The notes: a model not told the origin generated them from the letters alone. A DNA stretch of 64,000 bases from Elephas maximus indicus (GCF_024166365.1 NC_064830.1:91752968-91816967), one strand, 5' to 3'. Shown: positions 24,001-35,494, counted from the stretch's first letter. Numbers and translations are program-made.

Positions 24001-24314
24001 GGCCACTGTGTGGCTGGTGGGGAAGCCAGGGACCTCAGAGAGCAGGACTGCCATAGTCTCCTCATTGCCTCCCCAGGTAACTACAGCCTGGAAGTAACAT
24101 GAGCTTTAGATAATGTCTCTCCTTTACCACATTGCCACTGGCTCATGGTCGGAACTGGTCCAGCTTCCTAGTCTTTCTGAGCCCACTGGATGACCCAAGA
24201 GACCATGCCGGCCACCTTTCTCAGAGTGGAGGGTGCCAGTCCACTGTATCTGGGACTCCTCCCTGGCTTCTCCAAGGGCCCATGCTCCATCCCTCTTTCT
24301 GTCTCTGCCCCTGA

Positions 24315-24418
24315 GCTGGTGTGCCCATTTGGTCTCATTTTGTTTTATGTGTCTGTCTAATCTTTGGCTGAAGGGTGAACCTCAGGAGTGACTTCAGTAC
24401 AGAGTTAAAAGGGTATCC
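24315..24418 (-). repeat. L1 3' UTR fragment, lineage-specific
   Basis: Similar to the antisense L1 3' UTR near 61134-61240 (gaagggtgaacctcaggagtgacttcag against gaaaggtgaccactgggagtggcttcag). Short and isolated. Confidence 0.5.
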
Positions 24419-25915
24419 AGGGGGGTACCTTTCAATTTATCAAGAGCCTTAGGTCAGAAGCAAAGAAATTATCTCAGATGAGAGAGAAAATAAGGCCAAC
24501 TTCACTCTCCAACTAAAACCCAGATCAGTAAAATTTGGGTGAGCAGTAAGATTGAGTAGAAGTGGTTCTAAGTTTGGAGGCAGAAGGCCTGGGGCTAAAC
24601 CCCAGCTCTGCTACTTTTCTGCTGTGGGAATATCTAATGCAAGTCATTAACCCTCTCAGCCTGTTTTCTCATCTATAGTGGTAATAATAATACCGCTGAA
24701 CAGGTGTGTTTTTAGGATTAACTGAGACGGAGATACTGCTGAATCTGGGTCTGCAGGTTTGGCCATGCTAGAGGAGCACAAACCTTCGGGCCTGGGGAAG
24801 TCATATTTCAGGCCTTCCAAGAAAATAGCATGAGATCCCCTTCTGGAAGAAAAAAAACTGAATTTCTGGTTTATGTGAAGAGATGAGATGAATGATGGGA
24901 TCAAAGTCTAGAACACAGGAAGTAGGTTTGGGGAAACGTGGTAGGTTTCATTTTGTGCATGTAATGATTCTGTTACTCAAATGGCGCCGTCCAGCAGGTA
25001 GGAAGATATACAGGCTTGACGAGGAGGGGAGAGAGCTGTACTAAGGATGAGGACTTGTCAGTCATCAGCAGAAAGAGGAGCGATAACCACAAGAATGGAG
25101 GAAATCAGACAGAGAGAGTATATGAAGTGGAAAAAGACTCACCGATGTACTCTTGGGGAAGACCAGCATGCAAGCGACCAGCAGAAGAAAGACTTCAGAG
25201 AAGTGGGCACTGTCTGTCCAGAGAGTGGGATGTCACAGAACCCAAGGGCAGCAAAACTTCAAAAGTGAGGATGAGTCCTACAATGCCAAATGCAGCAAGT
25301 AGGACCTAGAAGATAAGGACACAGAAAGAGAAGGATCTTCTGTGCCTGCAAATTAGGTGACCTTGGTGAGAATCACCTGATGACACAGAGTTGAGGAGTA
25401 AATGAGAGATGAGAAAGTAATACGGTTGAGGCAGAGAGACAGAGGCTAGAGAGAGAGACAGGATTAAGGGAAGGTGTTTTCTTTCTCCAGTATGGGGGCT
25501 ACCTGAGCAAGTTCAAGTGTTGATGGGGAGAGAGAGGCAGTACATACAGGAGAGAGGTTGAGGGAGAGCTACAGCAAAATGCCTGAGGAAATTGGAAGGT
25601 AGGGCCCAAACCCAGGTAACCAGACTATCCTTGGACGAGAGAAGGGGGCTTAAGGCCATGCCAGGGATCAATTTATTGCCTCTTAGCTCCAAATCCACCC
25701 TCCATTGCTCTGCTTTGTGATACTGGAGCTGGTCTGGACCTTGTAAATATTTCGTCTTTGCCACTGGCTCCTTTGTCAACAGAGATCTCTGGAGGGACAC
25801 TGCAGGCCATAGCAAGAGAAGGGGGCTTCTCGTCTTCTTTTTCTGGTTCCATTGGGTTCCTTCAGCAGGGCTATTACCAGGTTACCTTGTGAGAGGCCCC
25901 GTGGCTCTCAACCCA
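24419..25915. other. Mostly unassigned DNA with a MIR relic
   Basis: A MIR-like stretch lies near 24560-24730 (accccagctctgctactttt; tcatctatagtggtaataat). The rest is purine-rich unique-looking DNA without recognisable exons. Confidence 0.4.
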
Positions 25916-26055
25916 GCTCTAGTTTTTAAAATTGGGACATAATTCATGTACCATAAGTTTCGTCCTTTAAAAATATCCAATTCAAGGGTTTAGTATATTC
26001 ACAGTTGTACAAGCATCACCACCATCAATTCCAGAACATTTCATCACCCCTCTAG
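25916..26055 (-). repeat. L1 3' UTR relic (antisense)
   Basis: ttgggacataattcatgtacc, then acagttgtacaagcatcacc and ttccagaacatttcatcacc, match the widespread antisense L1 (old L1M-type) 3' UTR. Confidence 0.65.
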
Positions 26056-27345
26056 TAGTCTACTTTTATGGGCCAGCTCCAGCCTGTCCCCGCCTTCCAG
26101 TGAGTTCTGCAACCACCCAGTAGGCTGTTCCCATGGACCAGCTCTGGTTCCACCCTCTGGCAAGTTTCTTTGCCACTGGCAGGCTGCATGGTCCTGTGGC
26201 AGCCACACCCTCTCCATCGAGGGCTCAACAGCAGCCTGCAGAGGCCCTTTCCCAACTTCTGAATTCCTTCCTTGTTCACTCTTCCTCAGCCCCCAAGGTA
26301 GCTGCTTTCTGCATTTGCTGTTTGTGTATTCCTTAAAGTCTTCTTTACTCTTTTTGGTAGTTACCAAGCGTTTACTACTTAATATTTACTGGTATTAATT
26401 TTTCCCTGTTGAAATTGGTGTGTTTTCTGCCTCCTGACTGGACCCTGACTGATACAGGGACCTTCACGGACCTGGACACTCTGAACTGCATGTATTCTAC
26501 CAAACGTGCTAAGATGTACCTACCTCCCACACTGAATGTTTAAGGAAAAAAATTTTTTTCTTATTGAAATCTTTGAAAGAATTTTTATCAATTAAAAAAA
26601 AATTGGCTAATAAGCAGCTCATTTAATTTATAGTTGTCTGTAATTTCCAAGCAATCGAAATACAAACTCAGGGATTCTGTGAAGTGAAAAAAATCTTAAC
26701 ACAATTTTTATGGACATTAACATTCAGACTGAAATTGACATTACATTATCTTGGTTCCCAGTTAAATCAGCACACATTTTGATTTTATAGTTTTCTTTTT
26801 GTATTTCAGAGCCAATAATTTGTCTTCTAGTTCTAAAACATTTTCTTAGGCCCTTGGGGAGCTTGAGGGACAAAGCAGTCAGCACCGAAGGGAAACACCT
26901 GCTGGATGGATGTTCAGTGACAGCCTCATGGAGTCAACTGAAGATGAAATGTTGAAGAGCATGTTCTGCCTTCAGCTAAGATGATTCTTTTTCCTTCTAG
27001 GCCTGCAGGAAGGCCTTGCATCTAGGTAAAGCCATGTAGCTGAGTTCTGACCAGTGGAATGTGGGCAGAAGTGATGGCCTGGCCATAAAGCTGCCTATAA
27101 AGGCTTTTATGTTCTCTCTCCCCATATGTCTGAAAGTGAAGGGTTCCAAGATGGCAGAACTACCTGATGGAAAGAGCCTGTACCCTGAGTCACTGCTTGG
27201 AAGAAAGCCACCCAGGAACACTGAGGATCCACACTGGCCTAAGATACGATCAAGAAACAAATCTGTATTGTGTTAATCCACTGGAGTTGTATGTTTATTT
27301 ATTACTGCAGCATAGCTAGCCTATTCTGATTAATACATGAGGGAA
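26056..27345. other. Low-annotation DNA, probable old LTR/DNA repeats
   Basis: Two stretches look like ends of old LTR or DNA repeats: one ending ctgactggaccctgactgatacag near 26440, and one ending actgcagcatagctagcctattctgattaatac near 27335. I cannot name the families. No exon is supported. Confidence 0.35.
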
Positions 27346-28615
27346 GATTGAGTTGTGGATACAGATATAGTTACATGTAGAGACAGAAAGTTGGGGGGCT
27401 CACACCAGAGAGGAATCACATTATTTTGTTGAAGGGCGACAGGCAAAGGCAAGGTCAAGGGTTTGAAGATTGAGGGGGTGAAGGTTTACAGGCCACTGAA
27501 GGAAGGCTGAAGGAGCAGCTTTGAGGACCCAGCCCATCTAAGATGTTCTAGAACTGCCCAAGCTGGGGGCATTGACTGAGTTTTCTCCAGTGATGTCCTG
27601 CAGCTACTGTGGTGGAGTGGAGAAGACAGATGGCTTCATGTAGAGCTAGTAGGTGGCTGATGGACTCAGAGAAGGGAGAGTCAAAGGCCTGGAGAAGACA
27701 ATTAAGTCAGAGTGGACTCATGGCACCAGGGAAGGAGGGGGAGTGTAGCCAACGCAGTTTGCTGGGGGGTGAAGATCTCAAGGGAGAATATTTGTGAGGA
27801 TGGCAAGATCCAGCAGGTTGGCTGAGCTGGGATAAACCTAAAAGTGACTTAACCCTGAGCATGGCACCATCAGCCACATGGACACTCAAGACCCCCAGAA
27901 GTCAGAGGGCTGGGGACTGGGGAGGTCGACGATCATTCCGTGGACCTCTGATCCTGAAGGTAAAGGGATAACTCGGACTCTTGCTATTGTGAGAGTTTTG
28001 AGAAGGCAAACACGGTTTGGATTGGAAAAGTCAGGGAGACTTTGTGGGAGAAGGGGATGGGTTTGGGTAGGCAAAGGGGCACAGGAGAGAGATGAAACTG
28101 GCTTCCAGGAGAGGTTCAGGCCTGAGAAAGCTGCAGTGTTTGAGGTTCCCCTCTCCCATGGGCTGATTGAGCTTGCTAAGAAACCAGCTTTGGGTTGGGC
28201 AATAAAAGATAAGATTTGTCTCAGAGTGGGCAACAAGAGGAGGGTGGAGCAGGGAGAGAAGTGAGAGGAGCATCCAGAAGACCTAAAGACACAAAACCTC
28301 CAAAGAAACAGGAAAGCTCCATCTCTGGGATGTGATCATTTTCTAAAAGGAGAACCACACCCCTCACTCAGCGGCTTCAGATGACAAACTATAATGAAAC
28401 CCTGACAGCTGGAACTCAACAGGACTGCCTTGTTTTTCCAGGTCTTATAAGTTTTCCATCTTTGACAAGCTGCAGTCTTACCACTTTTCTATCACTTGTT
28501 TTAGTGGAAAATATTTGAGTTTTCTTTCTCTGACAGGTTTCCACCTTACGCAATTTCTGGCTTCTGACCATGCCCCTGTTTTCCTCATCTGTGAAATGGG
28601 AGTAACATTGTAGTG
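27346..28615. other. Unassigned DNA with a MIR tail
   Basis: Purine-rich unique-looking DNA, with a MIR-like phrase at about 28575-28610 (ttttcctcatctgtgaaatggg). Open frames on both strands overlap one another and show no family features. Confidence 0.35.
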
Positions 28616-28618
28616 AAC

Positions 28619-28755
28619 TAAATAACCAAAAAAACTTGCTGTCTTCGAGTTGATTCCGACTCATAGCCACCCTACGAAACAGAGTAGGGGATTTGAACTG
28701 ACGATCTTTTAGTTAACAGCTGATATCTCAACCACTACGCCACCAGGACTCCAGC
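28619..28755 (-). repeat. AfroSINE, internally deleted
   Basis: Minus-strand copy that lacks about 40 bases of the middle (the ctgccccatagggtttccaagg part), joining gaaacagagtagg directly to ggatttgaactgac. Confidence 0.8.
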
Positions 28756-28756
28756 A

Positions 28757-29947
28757 GACTAAATAGTGGACCCCAAAAAGATATGATCAAGTCCTAACCT
28801 CCCCACCCAGGAACCTGTGAATATCATCTAATTTGGAAAAAGGGGTCTTTGCAGATGTGATTAAGAATCTTGAGATAAGATCATTCTTGATTTAGGGTGG
28901 GCCTTATATCCAAGCCACCACCACTCGTCTGACAGTTTGTCATACTGTGGTGACTTGCGTGCTACCGTGATGCTGGAAGCTATGCCATTGGTATTTCAAA
29001 TACCAGCAAGGTCACCCGTGGTGGACACGTTTCAGTGGAGCTTCCAGACTAAGACAGACTAGGAAGAAGGACCTGGTGATCTACTTCTAAAAAAAATCGG
29101 CCAGTGAAAACCTTATGAATAGCATTGCTTTGGGCTAATCTGCTGCAAAAGACCTCTTTAAAATGTTAAAAAGCAATGATATCAAGTTGAGCACTGAGGT
29201 CCATCTAACCCAAGCCATGGTATTTTTAATCACCTCATATGCATGTGAAAGCTGGACGATGAATAAGGAAGACTGAAGAAGAACTGATGCCTTTGAATTA
29301 TGGTGTTGGTGAAGAATATTGAATATACCATGGACAGCCAGAAGAAGAAACAAATCTGTCTCGGAAGAAGTACAGCCAGAATGCTCTTTAGAAGCGAGGA
29401 CAACAAAACATCATCTCACGTACTTTGGACATATTATCAGGAGGGACCAGTCCCTGGAGAAGAAAGTCATGCTTGGTAAAGCAGTGCGTCAGAAAAAAAA
29501 AGATGAAGACGCTTAAGGAGATGGATTGACACACTGGCTGGGACAATGGGCTCAAGCATAGCAACAATTGAGAGGATGTTGAAGGACTGGGCAGTGTTTC
29601 GTTCTGTTGTACGTAGGGTCTCTATGAGTCAGAACCAATTTGATGGCACCTAACAACTATATTCAATAACAGGTAGCCTTATAAAAGAAAGGAGAGGGAG
29701 GTTTGACACACAAGGAAGAAGGCAGAGATTGGAGTGATGCTGCCACAAGCAAGGGACACCTGGAGCCACCAGAAGCTAGAGGAGTCAAGGAAAGATTTTC
29801 CCCTAGAGCCTCCAGAGGGAGTGTGGCCCTGCTGATACCTTGATTTCAAACTTACAGCCTCCAGAACTGTGAGTGAATAAATTTCTGTTGCTTTAAAGCA
29901 CCTGGTTTGTGGGAATTTGTAACAGCAGCCCTAAAGAACTGATACAA
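28757..29947 (+). repeat. MLT1-like LTR split by an RTE insertion
   Basis: Left part: ctaaatagtggaccccaaaa to gggtgggccttatatcc (28757-28919). Right part: about 29667 to 29947, ending in aactgtgagtgaataaattt and cagcagccctaaagaactgatac, a typical MaLR LTR 3' end. The element between is an RTE copy. The junctions tatatccaa and tatattcaa suggest a 9-bp target duplication with one difference. Confidence 0.7.
28920..29668 (+). mobile_element. RTE LINE, internally deleted copy
   Basis: Begins with the RTE 5' segment (acagtttgtcatactgtggtg; accagcaaggtcacccgtgg). At about 29125 it jumps directly into the C-terminal ORF2 region (tctgctgcaaaagacctctt) and runs to the 3' end gatggcacctaacaacta. Endonuclease and most of RT are missing. 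The 5' segment is shared with 40684-40900 and 41590-41740. Confidence 0.8.
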
Positions 29948-30019
29948 ATATCTACATATTAGGGTTGTTTTAAGGATTACAGCATAGTGCTGGGAAGGAT
30001 GGAGGACTCATTATTATGT
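29948..30019. other. Spacer
   Basis: Short MIR/L2-like remnant (agggttgttttaaggattac) between the LTR and the next SINE. Confidence 0.3.
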
Positions 30020-30228
30020 AATAAACAATTGCTGTGAAGTTTATTCTGACACCTGGTGACCCCACGTGTGTCAGAGTAGAATCGTGCTCGATAGGGTTTT
30101 CAATTGCTCATTTTTTGGAAGTAGATTGCCAGGCCTTTCTTCCAAGGTGCCTCTGGATGGAACTGACCCTCCAAAATTTTGGTTAGCAGCCTAGGGCATT
30201 ACCAGCTTGCACCACCCAGAGACTCCTA
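30020..30228 (-). repeat. AfroSINE, variant subfamily
   Basis: Same long variant as 3590-3797 (gtcagagtagaatcgtgctc; gccaggcctttcttccaagg), with its head end at gcaccacccagagactcct. Confidence 0.8.
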
Positions 30229-30234
30229 CTATAA

Positions 30235-30650
30235 AATAGGTACCTAGTCATACATTCATAGGACATTTACAAAAATCAATCTCGTATTTGACCACATAGA
30301 AATCTTAACAAATTTCTAAAAATAAATTTATTGTAAGCCATATTCTCCAATCAGAAGTGAATGTATTTAGTAATACATGATAAAAATAAGACCAAAGACA
30401 TCTTAACAATATGTACTTGGAAAAGAAGATACACGCTCTTAAATAACTTTTGGATAAAAATAAAATTAAAAAGGGAAATAACAAACTACTTAGAAAGCAA
30501 CGAGCAGGAAAACATGTCGCACCAGGACCCTGGGATACAATGAAAGCTGTATGCAGAGAAAAATATGCTATCTTAAATGCATTTATTATTAAAGAAGAAA
30601 GATGAAAAATATAATAAAGATAAAAAATAAAGTGTGGGGTGCTGGCAGAG
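30235..30650 (+). mobile_element. Old L1 ORF2 fragment
   Basis: AT-rich plus-strand L1 text (cttaaataacttttggataa; atgctatcttaaatgcattt). No usable frame. Confidence 0.55.
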
Positions 30651-31104
30651 ACAACTATGTGCTCATTAAAACCTAGAATTCGTTTTGTACCGGGCACATA
30701 AAAATGTGTGCCCCTTTGTATACGTTACTATGCAATTTTTAGTGGATAATTTTTTGCCAGAACATTAAAGTAGTTGAAAAATGGAAAAGTTGGAGGAGTA
30801 TTTAAAAATTTAAGTATTTTACTTACGCCAAAACCAAAATTTATTATAATTACTTTCCTGGCTTTAATGGAACCAAACTTATCAATAATACTTTCAGAAT
30901 CTACTGAGTTTTTTGGCATCCCTTAAATCTTATGTCCTGGGTGAGTGTCTTACTTGCCTCACCCTACATCTTGGCCCTAGCCTCTCCTGCAGATAGGTGG
31001 AGTCAAGCAACTGATGTTTGGCTAAAGCAGTGTGGGAGGAAGTGATGTATATTGCCTCCAGAGGAAGTGAGGTAAAACCCTCTGGTACAACCCTCCATAC
31101 TCTA
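30651..31104. other. Unassigned DNA
   Basis: No exon recognised. The part just before 31104 and the part just after 32368 may be one older repeat split by LTR copy D. Confidence 0.3.
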
Positions 31105-32368
31105 TGTCTTAGTTATCTAGTGCTGCTGTTACCGGAATAAGGTTCTTGCCTCTCACTGGTCAAGAATGAGCGGGTAAGGCACATAGTTAGTTTTCCACAC
31201 AAGCAAAGCTTTATTGAAGAGGCTTGCAAGCAGAGACGAGGAGGGCCTAGAGCAACACTTACCCTCATCTCTCAGAACAAAAGATGGGCCCAAGTTTTTA
31301 AAAGTTCTTGGGCAGGAAGAGATTCATGTTTATCCATAGACACAGGCAGGGATATGTTAACTAAGGTGTGCGTGCAGCAGCTTTCCAAGATGGCTCCTGT
31401 CCCAGAGGCCTCTGGGATTCGTACCAGGACTTATTATGGGGTGTCACGCCTGCTCAGTCTCTCGGTCCCTGGGTTCAATTCCCTGGCTGGGGCTGTAGCC
31501 CCTCACTGCTCCTGGTAGGCGGCCACATAGCGGTCACAGGTGGATGTTCTGCACATGTCCCTGGGCCTGGTTTTCTCCGGCTGCTTCTGAAAGGCAACTT
31601 TAAAGACGTTTGCAGCTATTTTTAGATACCCTGCCCCATTGCTTTGTTTCTGTGCCCTGGCCCATTTCTTGTTACTTTGTTTGCAGATTTGGGGGCCCTT
31701 CTGTTCCCTGTCTTACTAAGTCTCTATGTTCCACACTTAACCCCCTATTACCTCCCGGATAGTGGAGTCTATTTCTCTTTTACTTGCTTCTTCTCTAACT
31801 ACACCAGCCTCTTAGCTATTTCTCAAGCAAGCACCCTCCGATCTCAGGGCCTTTTCTCCCTGTCTTACTGCTATAACAGAAATACCACAAGTGGATGGCT
31901 TTAACAAAGAGAAATTTACTCCCTCACGGTCTAGTAGGCTAGAAGTCCAGATTTAGGGTGTCAGCTCCAGGGGAAGGCTTTCTCTCTCCGTCAGTTGTGG
32001 GGAAGGTCCTTGTCGTAGTCTTCCCGGTCAAGGAGCTTCTCAGTGCAGGGACCCTGGGTCCAAAAGATGCACTATTCTCCTGACTCTTGTTTCTTGGTGG
32101 TATGAGGTTCCCATGCCTCTCCACTCGCTTCTCTCTTTTATATCTCAAGAGGGATTGACTTAAAACACAACCTAATCTTGTAGACTGAGTCCTGCTTCAT
32201 TAACATAACTGCCGCTAATCTCACCTCATTAACATCGTAGAGGTAAGATTTACAACACACGGAAAAATCACATCAGATGACAAAATGGTGGATAATCACA
32301 CAATACTGGAAATCACAGCCTAGCCAAGTTCGCACGTAGTTTGGGGGGACACAATTCAATCCATAACA
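31105..32368 (-). repeat. MaLR-like LTR (copy D), split by a second LTR
   Basis: Same family as copies A-C, minus strand, with edges tgtcttagttatcta and atccataaca. The flanks are ctcta (31100-31104) and ctctg (32369-32373), a 5-bp target duplication with one mismatch. A different LTR of about 740 bp interrupts it 22 bp from the left edge. Confidence 0.75.
31127..31867 (-). repeat. Second LTR family (copy 1), inside LTR D
   Basis: About 740-bp LTR on the minus strand. Reverse-complemented, it contains cttcaataaagctttgcttg (poly(A) signal) and gaccagtgagaggcaagaac. It shares long blocks with 37460-38188. The exact right edge is uncertain by a few bases. No internal region accompanies it, so it is a solo LTR. 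Confidence 0.75.
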
Positions 32369-32373
32369 CTCTG

Positions 32374-32908
32374 TTTCCCCACCTACTAGATGATTGGAGA
32401 GGATCCTGAGGACCCAGAGGAAAGTGAAACTGCAAGATGGAAGGAGCCTGGGTCCCTGAATCCCCAACTGGAGGAGAGACACCCAAGAGAGCCTTTGATT
32501 AGGAACATCTACACTAGAAAGTATATGAACGAGGACTAAACATTTATTGTATTCAACCACTGTCTTTTTGGGCTTGTTCGTTAGACTAGTAGTAAAATTT
32601 ACTTAGTTTTCTGTGCAAGAATGAAACAAAGTAAGATACAATTTCTTTTGTTTGACTGTAAACCCCTTTTCTTTCTGTCCACATTTCACAGTTTATGTCA
32701 TGGTTTTATTCTCCTGTAGCAGGGGTTTTCAGCAATCAACAAAGCAAAAGCTGCTGAGCACTTCTCCCTTTGTATCCATCACACGTAAGCGAAGAGCTGA
32801 CGCATACCCTGCAGTACCTCTGTCCAATCCTGAAGCAGTGAGGGTCCAGACTAGAGACAGATGGCATTCTCAGATTAGGGCCATTTAAAAAGAACTTAAT
32901 AAAGGAAC
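32374..32908. other. Unassigned DNA
   Basis: No exon is recognised. The left 200 bp may be the continuation of an older repeat cut by LTR copy D. Confidence 0.3.
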
Positions 32909-33002
32909 TACAGTCATGTGTCACTTAATGCCTGCTCTACATCTCATTCTGTGAAACAGGAAATTATGCAATTTGGACATTGTATGAACACCATATTATA
33001 TA

Positions 33003-33354
33003 CAGTAGTCCCTGGATTAAGAACACATTTCATTCCTAAATCTGTCTTTATATCGAATTTGTACGTAAATCAGAACAGTTAGGTACAGTGGTATCTAAGG
33101 TCATTTAGTCAAATGTTTGTCTTAGTATATAGTGTACCTTTGTCTGCATAAGAAGCATTAAAGAAACACTTCTAAATACACTAAAATATCTTTAACATAA
33201 TAATAATAATAATAATGTTTTGATGGGTGTTGCAAAGTAGCTCCTGTTTGTTATTACACCATTGTATGTACCTCAAATTTTTAATAGGCTTTACGGGGGT
33301 TGGTTCATAACTACAGGTTGTATGTTAAGTCAGATGTTCATAACTTGGGGACGA
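33003..33354. mobile_element. MER44-like DNA transposon, nested
   Basis: Left end cagtagtccctggattaaga and right end acttggggacga are imperfect inverted repeats, with TA at the left (33001-33002) and at the right. Size of about 350 bp and the end sequences fit MER44/Tigger-type short elements. It also carries a short (taa)n tract near 33200. Confidence 0.6.
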
Positions 33355-33451
33355 TAGAAAGCGTAATGCGGTACATACTAAGCCCATAACATAGGCGTTT
33401 ATTGTGACTATCAGGACACGTGTGTAGGTTATAGATGTGCTGTACCCTTAT

Positions 33452-33618
33452 ACGGAGCCCTAGTGACACAGTTGTTAAGAGCTATGGCTGCTAACCAAAA
33501 GGTCAGCAATTCAAATCCAACAGCCACTCCTTGGAAACCCTATAGGGCAGTTCTACTCTTTCCAATAGGGTCTCTATGAGTCAGAATCGACTCGAAGGCC
33601 ATGGGATTGGTACCATTA
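33452..33618 (+). repeat. AfroSINE in the Tigger-derived element
   Basis: Plus-strand, nearly full length (gagccctagtgacacagttg to gactcgaaggcc). Flanks taccctta-ta and taccatta-ta form an imperfect target duplication. Confidence 0.88.
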
Positions 33619-33800
33619 TACACCTGGCAGAGCAATTGCTTTGTATACCAGATACAGGAGATACATGTGTTGCGTGCAGGAAGCTGTTGTGCTCGCTACG
33701 TCAGGTTACTTCCGCTGAACTGTATTATAGCCTTATGGGACCCTGGAAGTATATGTGGTTGGACAGGGCCTGAACGGACTTTATGGGGTGCATGACTATA

Positions 33801-34344
33801 CTTAGAGAGGAAGCAGTGAGCAGCATGTGGGAACACTGCAAGACACAGTGAGGTAGCCCAAGGCTGGTACAGCAAGCTCCTGTAGTTAGCAGAATCTAGT
33901 AAGAGCTGTGTGGAGAGGGCTGCTTGACAGGAGCTGTGATCAGCACCCCCCTTAGATTCAGGCAAGAGGGATCCTGCCCTGGTCCCAGGCTCTAGGGAGT
34001 CCTGTTTATCACAGATACACAGTCGACTCTATAAAAGACGCAAGAACATCTGGGTCACTTGGAATCTAGCACCCGATCCTCGCCCTGTGCAGCCTGTAAC
34101 TTCTGAAGAGAAGGTCTCATGACTAACACACTTTGGTCCCCAGAAAAGTGCTTTTCCAGTAGCTTTCCCATTCCTTGACACAATAGGGAACTGGGCCCAA
34201 ATGCCACAAAGGCCTGTGGGTTGTGCCCTTGGTAACATTGAAGACTAGCTCTTCTTTCGCCTGGGCAAGGAAATTGAGCACAGAAAGTACTTAGGTAACA
34301 GAAAAGACAAATTAATTAACTTGTTGAATCCTGTCCCTCAGATA
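33801..34344. other. Unassigned DNA
   Basis: Unique-looking; no exon or repeat core recognised. Confidence 0.35.
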
Positions 34345-34512
34345 GAGTCCTAGTGGCACAGTGGTTAGGAGCCATGGCTGCTAACCAAAAGGTCGGTAGT
34401 TGGAATCCACCAGCCGCTCCTTGGAAACCCTATGGGGCAGTTCTGCTCTGTCCTAAAGGGTCACTATGAGTCAGAGTCGCCTCCACCGCAATGGGTTAAA
34501 TTTTTTTTGGTC
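34345..34512 (+). repeat. AfroSINE
   Basis: Plus-strand copy beginning agagtcctagtggcacagtgg, tail tatgagtcagagtcgcctcc. Confidence 0.87.
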
Positions 34513-34755
34513 CCTCAGATGACTCGAATGCAGTAGATTCTTGAATAACAAAAAAACTGACTTTCAGTTATAACAAGCAGCCCCTTTCTTTTCTTCCTGT
34601 TCCAATTCATGGTTCCAGAGGTACTCACAAATTAGCACACTATTTTTAACAGTTGTACATGCAACTGCAGAAGTTTGAACAATTTTTTCACATTTTTTAA
34701 AATTGTGCTAAATATATAGGTAACAAAACATCTGCCCTTTCAACAATCACAATTC

Positions 34756-34968
34756 TTGTTGTTAATTGGCGTCGAGTCGATTCTGACTCAGGGAGACCCC
34801 ATGTGTGCAGAGTAGAACTGCTCCATCGGGTTTTCTTGGCTGTAACTCTTTAGAGAAGCAGATCGCCAGGCCCTTTCTTCTTTGGTGCCACCAAGCAAGT
34901 TCAAACCAACAACTTTCCAGTTACCAGCTGAGTACAAACCATTTGCACCACCCAGAGATCTACACATA
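34756..34968 (-). repeat. AfroSINE, variant subfamily
   Basis: Minus-strand long variant (ttggcgtcgagtcgattctg; head gcaccacccagagatc). A plus-strand tail piece (actcgacagcagtgaatttg) follows at 34976-35010. Confidence 0.8.
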
Positions 34969-35040
34969 TGTGTACTCGACAGCAGTGAATTTGGTTTTGG
35001 GTTTGGTTTATACACACACACACATACAAGGGGTTGTATG

Positions 35041-35230
35041 TAACCCATGGCCATTGAGTTGATTCCAATGCACAGAGACCCTACGGAACAGAGTAGTACT
35101 GCCCCCTAGGGTTTCTAAGGTTGTGATCTTTATGGAAGCAGACTGCCACGTCTAGCGGCTGGTGGGTTCAAGCTGCTGACCTCTTGATTAGCAGCTGAGC
35201 ACTTTAACCACTGCACCACCAGGGCTCCTT
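35041..35230 (-). repeat. AfroSINE
   Basis: Minus-strand long-form copy, head end accactgcaccaccagggctcc. Confidence 0.85.
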
Positions 35231-35339
35231 GGGTTGTATATATGACCCATATATATATGGGTTTGACATATAATACATGAAGTAAACTATCAAGTTGTTT
35301 TAAGAGGTAGAGAAAATCATGATAAAAGTGATAGCAGTT

Positions 35340-35494
35340 TAAAACCCACTGCCGTTGAGTTGATTCCGACTCACAGCGACTCTATAGGACAGAGTAGAAC
35401 TGCCCCATAGAGCTTCCAAGGAGCGCCTGGTGGATTTGAACTGCCAACCTTTTGGTTAGCAGCCATAGCTCTTAACCACTACCTCACCAGGGTT
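35340..35494 (-). repeat. AfroSINE
   Basis: Minus-strand common form (actgccgttgagttgattcc to accactacctcaccaggg). It is the fourth copy within about 1.15 kb. Confidence 0.87.

Larger units (their letters stand above)
32911..33798 (-). mobile_element. Tigger-derived non-autonomous DNA transposon
   Basis: Ends in inverted repeats that match those of the Tigger at 50630-53883 (cagtcatgtgtcacttaa at the left; gtgcatgacta at the right), with TA on both sides (32909-32910 and 33799-33800). There is no transposase region. It contains two insertions, at 33003-33354 and 33452-33618. It shares its terminal blocks with the larger Tigger in inverted orientation. Confidence 0.75.

Noticed and set aside
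33180-33360. Possible tRNA gene or small RNA
   Set aside because: No cloverleaf with A and B boxes in the right spacing; the sequence fits a MER44-like element. The tRNA-like parts of AfroSINEs are SINE heads, not tRNA genes.
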